A stretch of 64,000 bases of DNA from assembly GCA_016110215.1 (NCBI GenBank), contig JADWQD010000002.1, positions 1,178,001 through 1,242,000 on the forward strand. Direction: 5' to 3'. The notes under the pieces were generated by a model, which saw only the letters and a program-made list of their open reading frames with translations, did not search any database and was not told the origin of the DNA. Source of the DNA: Capronia americana. Lineage: Eukaryota; Ascomycota; Eurotiomycetes; Chaetothyriales; Herpotrichiellaceae. Below, one piece after another: positions 41,354 through 52,158 of this stretch. A program made the translations under genes and the position numbers. The stretch's first letter is position 1. Each line of letters begins with the position of its first letter.

Positions 41354-42297
41354 ATGCCCCTCAAGCTCTACACCTCGCCACTCTCGTGGAACTGTCTCCG
41401 GCCCGAACTCGTGCTCGCCGAGAAAGGCATCACGGACGTGGTGCGCATCCCTGCCGACCTCATCCACAGCACACACAAGGTGAGTGAGCGCGCCCTTCGA
41501 GCGCCCGCGCATTCCTACCCTGCCCTAGCCACGCCTGGCAGAGCCTTCCAAATTCTAACTCCCCCAACCCCTGTGGTGACCAGACCGCCGAATTCCTGGA
41601 GAAGTCCCTATTCGGCAAAGTCCCGCTGCTGGAAGTCGACAATGACGACGACGGGGTCGCCATCTTCGAATCCCGCGCCATCTGCCGCTACCTCTGCGAG
41701 AAGTACGCCGGCGTGGGGCCGAGTGTGATTCCCCGTTTCGGGAATCACGAATCCCGAGCGATCTGGGAAATGCGCCTCGTCGTCGAGGCCACTGAATTCG
41801 ACGTGCACGTCGGTCCTGTCCTCACCGAGATGATCATCAGGCCGTAAGTCCCCCCTGTTGTCTGTCCTACAGACAGACTCGGATCGTTATGGTTGAAGTG
41901 AGAAGGCTAAGGCCAACAAAACAGAGCGATGGGCAACCCTTCGGACGAAGCGGTGCTTGCGCGCCATCGACCTAGACTGGACAAGTGCCTCGATGGGCTG
42001 GACAAGGCGCTGGCCTCGATGCCGTATATGGGCGGCGGGGAATTCAGTCTCGTGGATATCGTTTACATGCCGTGCGTGTACGTCGCGGCGAAGTACGTGG
42101 ATGTGTTTGTCGGGCGGGAGCATTTGAAGCACTGGTGGGAGAGGGTCAGTGTGCGGGAGGGGTGGAAGAAGGCTATTGAGCCGGTGGATGAGACTTGGGC
42201 AAGGATTGTGCCGGGGTGGAAGGGGAGGGGCCAGAGACAAGGTGAGGGTGAGGGTGGTGAAGAGGAGGATGAAGACAAGAGGGTGGCCCATCTTTGA
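41354..42297 (+). CDS. Glutathione S-transferase
   Basis: Three exons: 41354-41479, 41584-41843 and 41925-42297 (252 aa). Introns are GTGAGT...ACCAG and GTAAGT...AACAG, with matching phases (0 and 2). The N-terminal thioredoxin-like domain starts LKLYTSPLSWNCLRPELVLAEKG and contains GKVPLLEVD, with the cis-Pro that positions glutathione. FESRAICRYLCEKY follows, carrying the ES glutathione-contact pair. The helical C-terminal domain includes MPYMGGGEFSLVDIVYMPCV, the usual N-capping SLVD region. The last 25 residues are Gly/Glu-rich and extra to the family. It catalyses conjugation of glutathione to electrophiles, and the substrate is unknown. An NmrA-like gene follows on the same strand. Confidence 0.92.
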
Positions 42298-43178
42298 TAC
42301 AGTGTCGTTCCGTATTTGCGATGGTTAGTTGGCATGGACCACAGACTAATTATTGCTCCCTGCACAAGTTGGCCTCACTCGTCAATTCAGCCACGCATTT
42401 AATTATCCCATTTGGCTTGGCGGAAAATTTGGAAGCAAAGATAGAAGAAATACTTAGCCAGTCGAGATCAGAATGGACCTGATCATTCATCGACTCCGTG
42501 CTGCGTAATGCCAATGAAAGCCTCTTTCTCCATCGGGGAATTTGCGACACTGTAACTAACAGAGAGTAATCCAAAAACCTCGGCTTCAAACAGTTACAGT
42601 TCTTGGCAGCTGACTTCTCCTACTATCGTGATGCATCTCACATAATTAAGGTCGAAGTCAGTACCAGTACTTGCATATCTAATGCACAAGTCTCATATTG
42701 CCATCTCACATACCCAGTAATGTCATGTATTTGTCGTGTATCGTTAAATCCAGCTCAATTCCAATTTGCTGTGCTGTTACCCAAGGCGGTTATTAACTAT
42801 CCTACGATTACAGCATACAATTGTGCACAAAATTCCATGGATGCTTAGAAACCAGCCAGACCACACCACCGCATGAATATTTCGCTGGCACTAGACGTGA
42901 CGAAGTGGGTGGGGATGCAACAAGAGCGAGAGTCAGAATCAGGACAGGGTGAGAACGGCGCAAGGGAGAAGAAGACAAAAGAATAGTGTCGGCGAGGTGA
43001 GTAAACATTCCAATGTCAGGACAAACTGTAGCAGGCGGGAGGGTTATTCAGGGGCTAGTTACAGTAGCAATCGAGGATGTATATAAGAAGAGAAAGGACA
43101 CACGACACAGCCCGTCGTCGACTTGAGACAGGACATCACGAATAGGAACAGCGATTCACTACAACAACCACAATCACG
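42298..43178. other. A/T-richer intergenic region, no gene called
   Basis: About 880 bases. Composition falls clearly below the flanking genes between 42,400 and 42,850. No coding frame is supported. The last 150 bases are the leader of the NmrA-like gene. Confidence 0.6.
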
Positions 43179-44209
43179 ATGTCAGCACCTCACTTCAAGA
43201 ACGTCACAGTCTTCGGTGTAAGTAATCTCATCAGCTCGCTACCTCTAGCCACCCACATCCAGGGAATCTGAATGAACTGTTACACAGTAATTACATGGCT
43301 AACTCGATCCTCCAGGCCGGCGGCACCAACGTCGGGCACCACCTCGTCAAAACCCTGGCAGCGAAACCCGACCTCTTCACCGTATCCATCCTCGCGCGAA
43401 AGTCCTCAAAGTCGACATTCCCCGCCGGCGTGCAAGTCAAGTACGTCGACGACACACTCCCACACGACCAGCTCGTCGCCGCACTACAGGGCCAGGACGC
43501 GCTGATTTCGGCCATCGGCTCCGGCGCGCTCGCGCTCGAGGAGAAACTCATCGACGCGGCCGCGGACGCGCACGTCAAGCGCTTCTTCCCCTCCGAGTAC
43601 GGCCTGGACAACACCAACCCGCGCGCCAGGGCGCTGTGCCCGGTCATCGACGCCAAGGGCGCCGTGATCGAATACCTGGTCGCCAGGCAGTCGCGTCTGC
43701 CGTGGACGGCCGTGCCCACGGGCTTGTGGCTCGACTGGTCGCTCGACCCGGCCATCGCGTTCGCGGGCATCAACATCCGCGACCGGACCGCCGCGCTGTG
43801 GCAGCGCGGGGAGCATCGGATGTCGTGGTCGACGCTGCCGTGGGTGGCCGAGGGGATCGCGCAGATCCTGCTGGCCCCGCCGGACCGCACGGCCAACAAG
43901 ATCGTGCCGCTGCATGGGTTCTCGGCGACGCAGAACGACGTGGTCGCGCTGCTGGAGCAGGTCCAGGGGGCCAAGTACGCGGTTTCATACCTGGATCATG
44001 ACGCGATCGTCGCGGCCGCGCGCCAGTCGTGGGATGAGAACAAGGACTTCAAGTCCGCGTTGGATCTGCTCAAGGCCGGCATCTTCCTCGACGGGTATGG
44101 TAGTGATTTGGTCGCCGAGGGGACCGCGCCGCTGGGGAATGAGTTCTTGGAGTTGTCGCCGTTGAAGTTGGAGGATGTCGTGAAGGCAGCAGTGGAGAGG
44201 TGGGCGTGA
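43179..44209 (+). CDS. NmrA-like/isoflavone reductase-like NAD(P)-binding protein
   Basis: Two exons, 43179-43217 and 43316-44209 (310 aa). The 39-nt first exon ends FG and the second starts AGGTNVG, so splicing completes the dinucleotide motif VFGAGGTNVGHHL (GxxGxxG-type). This confirms the junction (GTAAGT...TCCAG, phase 0). Further family features are GQDALISAIG, HVKRFFPSEYGLDN and the WTAVPTGLWLDW stretch. No catalytic Lys/Tyr pair is obvious, so it may be a redox-sensing NmrA-type protein or a reductase of a small aromatic or secondary metabolite. Codon usage is strongly G/C-ending compared with neighbours. Confidence 0.88.
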
Positions 44210-45271
44210 GGTTAGTGCAGTAGATATCCTGGTAAGCTGAGCAGGCCACGCCCTTCACATCTATGCCAATAGATCCCAGGGACTTCTGAGCCTCTCAAGC
44301 ATGCTTCCACCTCCGAGTCTTATGCCGCCAATCCCAGGTGGAACTCTGCATGCGTGTTACTTGGGTACACTGGCTAGGACACTCGACATGGCGGGTTGGC
44401 AGCAAATATCAACAATGCCTTCTCTTTTAGATGACTTCTCTCTTACTGCGCACACAAGATGTGTTGCTTCGGCCCAACACTTCCAACAGCGGACACTTAC
44501 ACCAGAGTGACTCGACATCGAAGCCACCACACCTATTATTACGCCTTCCATGTGATTCAACCATTGGTCTCTCTCTTGGACTCTCACTCAATTTATCTTT
44601 GATCTTTCCTCTGTGCTCTGCATGCCTATTTGGACATTTCAATGGGTACAAGTCCGCGAAACTTCTGCCCTCGAGACCTCAGAGACAAGCTTCGTCACGG
44701 ACACAGCATGAGAGGAGGTTCAGCTGCTCAGAACCCTACACAGGGGCGTGGCACCGCCAACGTAGCGGAGGGCGGAGTAAATCAGATAGCTGTCAAAGCC
44801 GTGACGATAAGCTGGGGAAATGATACCGCCGTCCAAAGTCCGTGTACATTCCATTCAAGTGATCGGAGTGGGGCCATTTTATTGCAACAACCAGATCACG
44901 GCGTTCGAACCGCCCTCTGGCACATCGTCCAAGCCTCCTGGAGAAACAATCATGACCATCGCGTTGCCCACGGCGTCAAATCACGGCTATTCAGAGATTA
45001 AACGGTAGAAACGAATCAACAGATGTGCACAGAGACGACCATTGAGAGTTGATAGGACTTTCGACAGGGTAGATGTAGCAATGTTCTCAGACAACTGCTG
45101 TACTGACAGACTTTGATGTCGACTAACAAATACAATGTATGTGGTGTGCTTATTCGTCGTCAACCTCTGTAATCATGTGCCACAAAACATCTGTTCAAAT
45201 CGCTGTCATACATGACCATAATCATCGTAGTGTTGTCATCATAGGTACCAAAATGTTCGTGACCTTCTGCA
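44210..45271. other. Intergenic region, no gene called
   Basis: About 1.06 kb. Frames up to 130 codons on the plus strand have no domain. A/T content rises toward the pseudogene. Confidence 0.55.
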
Positions 45272-46988
45272 TCATTTCGCATAAACAGTTTCAAACAGCA
45301 GCTTCTCCGCAATCCTCTGAAGTTTCAAAGAGTCTTCCCTGGCATTATGAGACTGGCTGACCAGCTCACAGTCCTCGAACAGCAGACAGTACATTGTTTC
45401 CTGAGATCTCTCCTTCAGGCCAGGCAGCAGACGTCGGACAGTGTGACAGAATTTGACGACGTTCTCCTTTGGCATCATGACGTTGGTGATGCCGTTGGCA
45501 TTGAGGAATTTGTTGATGGCATGCCAGTCACATGCGTTGGTAGAGTACTCGAGAAGGACTCCGTCTTTGAAGCCGGCATCGTCCAACCTCTGCGCGAGGT
45601 CTCGGGCGGTGATTGTATCAAGATGAGCAGATCTGCCGGTCCCAGTATGCTTGTGCAAGTTGGATTCGAGCATACAGGCTATGGAAACTTGCCAGACTCC
45701 CGGGCTCTTCTTGCAGTCGCCCACAACTCATCCGTCGATGATGGCAAGGGGAGTTTGTGGTTCACGATTGGTTCAGAAGGGTTGCTGAACCCATGAATTG
45801 AAACAGAGAACACAAGGTTTTCTCCGGCGATGTAAGAAAACTCTGTGTCGATGACGAAGACCTTCGTTTGACCATCTGAGGTGGATACCGCAGTCTCACT
45901 GGTCATCGCCGAAGGCGACTTGCGGGCTTCCTCCTGCGGAACATGTCAGATGGAATGCGGACTGCACAGCGACATCGGACACTTACATTCGTCACATGAG
46001 CCTCGACAGCTGCCTCTCTAAGGGAGCCATGCAGGTAGTCATCTTCCGACGAGCGGACGAGCTTCTTGAGTTGAGAAAGCACCGGCGGACATTCCAGTGT
46101 ACCAGACTCCAGGAGCTCATCCATGTCTTCAGATGTCCGGACATCAGCACCATGACCAGAGAGCTGCTTTTGATCATGCTCGGGAACGGAAATGCTGGGA
46201 TGATGCAGATCATGATCGCGAGTGTAGAACACCAGGCTCTACGCGGGACAGTCGCGACCATAACATTGAACCTGGGGACCTTTCCTGGGATGTTTCTGAC
46301 GCCGATGTTCGTCTATGTCCGCGAGCATTTGCCCGAACTTTGGACACGTTGGACTGCGGCAGACGCCGTAGCTTGGACGGTTAGGATCATTCTTTTCGCG
46401 CCTCAAGGCAGGGTGATGCGCTCGGTATTTTCTGCGGTGTGAACCAAAAGCACGGAAGAATCGTCCATACAGTGGACAAGTTTCGACAAGGCACGTACCG
46501 GCTCTGGCAGGATCAGGTTCCCTAAGTTCTACCAGCGGGTGGTGAGAGCGTTGGACCCCTCTGTGACCTTCCAGGTTCATGTAAAGCCTTCCAAAGCCCG
46601 GACAGGTCTCGGACTCGCAATATTGAGCGCGATCTGGATCAAACTTGGTTGGTGGTCTCTTCGCTGGATGATGAATGCGGTTTCTGCTGCGGTGTCCCGC
46701 CAAACCTTTGAAGAACTTGCCATAGCCTGGACATTGTTCTATCTGGCAGGAACCAGAATCCTGGGACGGAGACTTTAGTTGCTTGTACGGATGGTGGCTG
46801 CGAAAATCGCCTTCGTGGGATTTGATGTCCTTGTAGAAGTTCCCATACTTCGGGCAGGATTTCGACTCGCAGTATTCGCCGCGCCTTGCTTCAGGCTTGA
46901 TTGGTTCTTGCGACGGCGGATGGTGAAGCTGGTATTTGCCATGGTGCTGGTTCCGACTTCCGGACCACGGGAGGTTCGTTATATCTTG
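45272..46988 (-). pseudogene. Broken gene: tandem Cys2His2-like repeat array followed by DEDD-exonuclease-like region
   Basis: The minus-strand frame is open from 46988 to an in-frame TAG at 46241-46239 and continues in the same frame to 45952. A GTAAGT...CCGCAG intron (45951-45934) should then be considered with its full donor at about 45987. After it the frame runs EEARKSPSAM, then KVFVIDTEFSYIAG, a D-x-E motif as in DEDD 3'-5' exonucleases. Near 45690 the protein-like reading switches frame and continues with LLEYSTNACDWHAINKFL and related blocks to the TAA/stop at 45272. The in-frame stop and the frameshift together argue for a pseudogene. No ATG is visible upstream in frame, so the 5' end is missing or on another exon. 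The first half is the repeat array described separately. Confidence 0.65.
46245..46960 (-). repeat. Protein-coding tandem repeats of about 42-45 residues: C-x4-CP-x-[YF]G-x-[FL]...H-x(3-6)-HHP
   Basis: Reading the minus strand gives a partial first unit ending QLHHP, then four fuller units opening YCESKSCPKYGNFY, SCQIEQCPGYGKFF, YCESETCPGFGRLY and TCLVETCPLYGRFF. A fifth, more divergent unit follows (CRSPTCPKFGQML), then the start of another (CYGRDCP). Each unit places two Cys four or five residues apart and two or three His at its end, a plausible zinc-binding module. Units are clearly related but divergent in DNA, so the array is old. Confidence 0.8.
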
Positions 46989-47804
46989 TTAACCTAAAGC
47001 TTGGAAGATTCCTCATCATTCATAATTACACTTGCCACCATTTCGATCGGCGACCCAGCAATCGTGGCGTCAGCGCCAACTGTCAGACTTACTCCCGGGT
47101 GTGGGGTTGTAAGGTGACGACGAGGAAGGGGAAGAAGGCAGGCAGGCAGGCAGGCGTTGGACGATTTTATTAAGCAAGTGTAGAGAGCTACGTACTGTAG
47201 CTGGCCCCGTCGAGTTCGCATTCGCATTCGCATTTGTTGAACTAGCGTCCGTATCTCCGTTGTGTATGTGCTGCCTACATTGAAAGAGAGATCAAGATCA
47301 CACAGGGAAAACAATATACGGGTTTTCCGTTCGAGGATAAGGGCAAGGGGTGTGAGTTGGTCAGCCAATCTACGGGGTCCTGTTCGAGGACAAAAGGGGG
47401 GGGGAAAGGTGTGGGTTGGTCTGGGCACAAAATCGTAATTAATAGCCCGAGAGGACCTGTTTTGCACACGCAGATGCCTGTGGGACGAACTGCTGTTCGA
47501 AACGCGGTTACCATGCGCAGTGATGCAGAAAAGGTCAACCACCTGTCCGCGGGCCCCTTGCGGATCGCCCCAAAAAAGACCGAAAATGAAAATCCCAGCA
47601 TCTTTACGCTGGATAGAATCGGACACTCTTACACAGCTTGTTCGAAGATATGTCCTTGCTCGTAACAACACATCCACGCGTAGATTCCCGGCAAGCTCTG
47701 GAACGGTAGTCCCTGTATATGCATCCTTTTTTCCCAACATGGGGCTCATGTATGTCGACGACAGTGCTACATAGCTACCCCTAGCCCTCGTAATTCGCAA
47801 ATAA
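46989..47804. other. Intergenic region, no gene called
   Basis: About 815 bases. A 276-codon minus-strand frame spans it, but its translation lacks any domain, runs through a 9-G homopolymer (about 47396-47404) and an AGGC array (about 47137-47156), and is probably chance. Confidence 0.55.
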
Positions 47805-49397
47805 TCACGCGATCTTCTCCTCATGCAGCACGCTCCCAGACCTCTTCAGTTCGACCTCGTGAGCAATCTCGTTGACCCTGTTCTCCAAGTCGTGACTGAC
47901 GTAGCTTTCCTTACTGGTGCCGACCACGATCCAGGGGCAATGTTCGAATAGGTAATTCATTTCCTCGAGAGGCCGGCGCGCCGTCTCGGGCAGAAGGAGC
48001 CAGAAGAAAACGGCGTTGGTGAAGTTGCACACGATGAACACGTAGTAGAACTTGTACCCGATGTGGCTCATCGCGATGGGCGTGACTTGGCCGATCATGG
48101 TGTTAAAGGCGAAGCTGAAGAACGTCGATATTGAAACGCCTTTGGACCTAGTGGCAGTGTCAAAGATCTCGGCCGGGATGATCCAGCTGAGCGGGCCGCA
48201 CGTGCAACTGAAGCTGAAGTTGTAAAGCCAGGTCATGACGATGAACCCCCACTGAGCACCTGTGTTCGTCGACACCCCGGGAGGAAACTTGGCCAGCAGG
48301 ATCGTGGCGACGATGAAGGTCACCATGTTGCCCAGGTTACCGTAGATCAGGGGCCAACGGCGGCCGGTGCGGTCGATAAAGAGGATGGTGCAAAACTGGG
48401 CGACCAGCGCGATTATGCTGTTGATGCCCTGGTACTTGAGCGTGTCTTGTCCCGAGATGCCAATCTGCCCGTAGATGGTGACCGAGTAGTACTGGATGGC
48501 CGACACACCCGTCATCTGGATGCTGGCCTGCAGGGCGCAGCAGAGGAAGAGGCGACGGAAGCACGATCGCGACCGGAAGAGCTCGAGGTAGGATTTGGCT
48601 TCGTATTCGTGTTCGTGCGCAATGGATGCTTGGATTTGCTCGTACTCAGCCATGACCCAGGGGTCCTGCTCGTTGCCGTGTGCGTGCAGCTTCGCGAGGG
48701 TTTTGAGGGCTTGGTCTGGCTTGCCGTGGTCCATGAGCCATCTGTAGGGGAAAGAAACGTGCTGTTAGCAAGGGGCCAAGCAAGACGGAGGAACAAACGC
48801 CGCCTACCTCGGAGACTCTGGGAACAGGAAGATCAACAAGCCAAGGAAGATGGCCGGCACGATCTGAATGCCGAGAGGGACCCGCCATTGCGCGCTGTTG
48901 TCCTGGATGTGGACATATGTCGCCCATGAGATCCACGACGCCACGAGCGCACCGACTCCCAACATGAATTGTTGCAGGGCTGTGACTCGGCCTCGAATGC
49001 TCGGGTGGGCCAGCTCGGCCTGATAGAGAGGCACGATCATGACGAGGAAGCCGATACCGAGTCCGGCGAGGAACCGGCCTGCCCAGAGGTAACTGATGGT
49101 CTCCGCACCGGTCTGCAGGCCACCACCCAGGCAGAAGATTAGAGCTCCGATGGCAATGGTCCAGCGGCGGCCAAGGTAGTCGCCACATGGACCAGCCAAC
49201 CCCGCCCCGACCGCAGCTCCCGTAGTCAGGAAAGAAACCACCAGGCCCGTTTGCGTGGCGTTGGGGGTGAATTTCTGGATGAAGGTCTTGCTGGCGACGA
49301 CCTCTGCGATGACACCCAGGTCATAGCCATAGAGGTACGACCCAAGCGAGGCGAACACGCCGACGAGGAACTGATACCATTTCGGAGGGAGTGCCAT
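47805..49397 (-). CDS. MFS sugar porter
   Basis: Two exons on the minus strand, 49397-48808 and 48741-47805 (508 aa), with a GTAGGC...TACAG intron and matching phase. It has the twelve-segment sugar-transporter layout: SYLYGYDLGVIAEV in TM1, DYLGRRWTIAIG after TM2, and GRFLAGLGIGFLVMIVPLYQAELAHPSIRGR in TM4-5. PESPRWL closes the first half, with the Arg built across the splice site. The second half carries DRTGRRWPLIYG, CGPLSWIIPAEIFDTATRSKG and PETARRPLEEMNYLF. The family imports hexoses, pentoses or oligosaccharides by proton symport. It is divergent from a GH51 arabinofuranosidase, which makes a pentose such as L-arabinose a reasonable candidate substrate. Confidence 0.93.
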
Positions 49398-50421
49398 GGT
49401 GGGCGATGCAGAGGGAATGTAGAAAAGGAGACGGGACAGTGCGCGGTGAGTGTCTGCAAGGTCGCAAAGAAGACAACGCTGGATGCGCGATCGAGAGGTG
49501 CCCCAAGAGACCCGACAAGCTCGACCGCTTCAATATATAAGTGTGGATCCCCGTTGCTCAGAGCCCCGGCCGGAGCTACATCCTCATGTCATGGTCTCGT
49601 GGTGCCTCGCATGATCCCGCAGTTTTGCCTTATTCGCGAAGATGCAGGATCCCCGCAAAGAAGCCACGGCGTGGGAAATTTTGCGGAGGATTCATGCGCG
49701 CCGTTGGAAAGCCCGAAATCTTGATCTTCGGTCGCCATCGCTGAACAGGTCGAAGCTCGCCAGTCGATTGGGCGTTTCTTCGGAGGTTGACCAGATAGGA
49801 TAAATCCCGGTGCCGGTGGCGTGCAGGATTTTCTCCTATCACGACCTCCTGCCTTTACCGACGCTGTTTTGCCACGGCTCTGTGTTGCACGCGAGCATTG
49901 ATGGGGCTTTCGGGAGAGGCGATCGGCTGTCCACCTTACCTCCTGTTGGATTCATACCTAGGTATGATTGTGATTACCATTGAATCATCAATCCGTCGAA
50001 AGGCGCGATGGTGTCGTGTGGGCAGCCGGTGCACGTGACTCGCGCTAAGCCATCAATACCAAGCTGCAATATTCCGGCGTCTTCTCGCTTGGCTCACACC
50101 GGCAGGTAATTAGAAGTGACACGGTCCTTGTCATTCTCGCCATGAAGTCCCGTCGACTTCACACCGGGCCCAATTGCCGATCCCGAGCTCTCATAAGGAT
50201 AAACAACTCCCCGGAGTTCGCGTGAGTTTCCGGGGGGAGAAAATACCCATACCGGGTTGTGCTCGTGAAGGTGGTGAGTCTGTGGTAGAAACACCCGGGC
50301 ATCAAGCTAGACGTCTCTCTTGCACGATATTGATTTTCCTTCGTCGCGTATCTGCCATAGCTCTAGGGTCCAATCACTTAACTGCTTCCCCTCTAGACAT
50401 AACTGCTTGAGGTTTGCCAAC
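49398..50421. other. Divergent promoter region between sugar porter and GH51 gene
   Basis: About 1 kb. An inverted repeat AACTCC-N2-GGAGTT lies at 50205-50218 and includes a CCGGAG (SYGGRG, the CreA consensus). No gene is supported. Shared control of the two flanking genes is inferred only from their divergence. Confidence 0.5.
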
Positions 50422-51963
50422 ATGGCGACAGTCGGCACAGCAAGGACCGATGCCTCAGCATCAATCACCGTCTTCCCCCGCCGCAAAATCAACACTATCA
50501 ACCGCAACATCTACTCGGGCTTCACAGAGCACATGGGCCGATGTATCTACGGAGGAATCTACGACCCGTCGAACCCGAACAAAGACCTCGTCGACGCCCA
50601 GGGGTTCCGCAAGGACGTCATCCAAGCCCTCAAACCCCTGGACGTCCCCGTGTTTCGCTACCCGGGCGGGAACTTCTGCGCGACATACCACTGGCAAGAC
50701 GGCGTCGGACCGAGAGATCAACGGCCCTGCAGGCCCGAACTCGCCTGGGATAATGTCGAGCCGAACCATTTCGGCACCGACGAGTTCATGGCGTGGTGCA
50801 GCGCGGTCGGGGCGGAGCCGTACCTATGCTTGAACTTCGGCACGGGGACGCTCGACGAAGCCATGGCCTGGGTGGAGTACTGCAACGGCACGAGGGACAC
50901 GTACTACGCGAACCTGAGGTGGAAGAACGGCCACCCGGACCCGTACCGGGTCAAGTACTGGGCGTTGGGCAACGAGGTCTGGGGCCCCTGGCAGATCAAC
51001 CAGATGACGCAGGAGGCGTACGCGGAACGGGCTCTACAATGGGCGAAGGCCTTGAAACTGCTCGACCCGAGCATCCAACTCATCCTGTGCGGCAAGGAGG
51101 GCGCAACCTCCTGGGATCATTACACGTTGAAGCACTGTCTCCAGCCGGCCGGGTTGAGCGATCTGGGCGAGCAGCGCGTGCCGCTCGTCGATATGCACAG
51201 CATCCACATATACACGGCGAGTGAAGACCACTACGAGAACGTCACGGCGCCGTTGGCCGCCGAGAGGGCCATCGAGGTCTGTTCCTCGCTGATCGACTTG
51301 GCCATGGTCGAGAACAAGATCCCGCCCACGCAGAAACGCCCGACGATCTGTTTCGACGAGTGGAACGTCTGGCTGCCCACGCGGGCCGTGGGGAGTAAAG
51401 GCGCCGAGGAGACGTATACCCTCTCCGACGCACTGGCCGTGGCGTGTTGGTTGAATGTCCTTGTGCGGAAGTCCAAGGACGTGGGCATGGCGAACATCGC
51501 GCAGAGCGTTAACGTGATTAGCCCGCTCATGACGACGCAGGACGGCATCATCAAGCAGACGACGTGGTGGCCGTATGAGTTGTTCTGCCGGTTCATGAAA
51601 GGACATCAGATTGCAGTACACGTGGATTGCGAGCGCTACACGGGCCCGACCAAGCCGGAGTGGGTGAGAGCAGTCAAGGATACGCCGTATTTGGATGTCA
51701 GTGCGACGGTCGACGACGAAGGCTGGGTCAGCATGTGTGTGGTCAACATCCATGCAGAGGATGATCTGAAGACGAATCTTGGAGGTGTGCACGACTCCAC
51801 TGTCGAGGTCTACACTGTCACGGGATCGGACCTGAAAGTAACAAACATGAATGGCAAGGAGGAGGTCGGGCTGAAGAAGTCGTCATGGGAACTGAAGCAG
51901 GATGGTCCCGCCTTCCTCTTCCCGAGAAGTTCCATTACTTTGCTGAGATGGAAGAGCTCGTAG
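50422..51963 (+). CDS. GH51 alpha-L-arabinofuranosidase, intracellular type
   Basis: Single frame of 513 codons with no signal peptide. Family 51 features are complete. There is an N-terminal strand block (INRNIYSGFTEHMGRCIYGGIYD), PVFRYPGGNFCATYHWQDG, and the acid/base glutamate in YWALGNEVWGPW (E185). The nucleophile is in ICFDEWNVW (E313). The C-terminal beta domain contains YLDVSATVDDEGWVSMCVVN. The enzyme removes terminal L-arabinose from arabino-oligosaccharides. Lacking a signal peptide, it should act on oligosaccharides imported into the cell. The start was placed at the ATG giving the conserved N-terminus; the frame extends upstream without homology. Its divergent neighbour is a sugar porter. 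Confidence 0.95.
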   Translation: MATVGTARTDASASITVFPRRKINTINRNIYSGFTEHMGRCIYGGIYDPSNPNKDLVDAQGFRKDVIQALKPLDVPVFRYPGGNFCATYHWQDGVGPRDQRPCRPELAWDNVEPNHFGTDEFMAWCSAVGAEPYLCLNFGTGTLDEAMAWVEYCNGTRDTYYANLRWKNGHPDPYRVKYWALGNEVWGPWQINQMTQEAYAERALQWAKALKLLDPSIQLILCGKEGATSWDHYTLKHCLQPAGLSDLGEQRVPLVDMHSIHIYTASEDHYENVTAPLAAERAIEVCSSLIDLAMVENKIPPTQKRPTICFDEWNVWLPTRAVGSKGAEETYTLSDALAVACWLNVLVRKSKDVGMANIAQSVNVISPLMTTQDGIIKQTTWWPYELFCRFMKGHQIAVHVDCERYTGPTKPEWVRAVKDTPYLDVSATVDDEGWVSMCVVNIHAEDDLKTNLGGVHDSTVEVYTVTGSDLKVTNMNGKEEVGLKKSSWELKQDGPAFLFPRSSITLLRWKSS

Positions 51964-52158
51964 CCAGTTGACACTGGAGTGAGCGTACTGTTCTTTTCGC
52001 GGCCGTTCCTCATTCTGGGAAAATAGACACCTGATACATAGATGGCGTGGCAATTCGCCCGTGCGAGGAGAGGCTAAGGTTGGACGTGAAACTCGGGTGT
52101 TTGTGACGTTACTATAGACTCGGAGATATCAGTATACAGGCGAAGCGCTGACTCTCTT

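Noticed and set aside
46994..47824. 276-codon minus-strand open frame
   Set aside because: It runs through a G homopolymer and AGGC repeats, has no domain or splice-consistent neighbours, and is best explained as a chance frame in a GC-balanced spacer.
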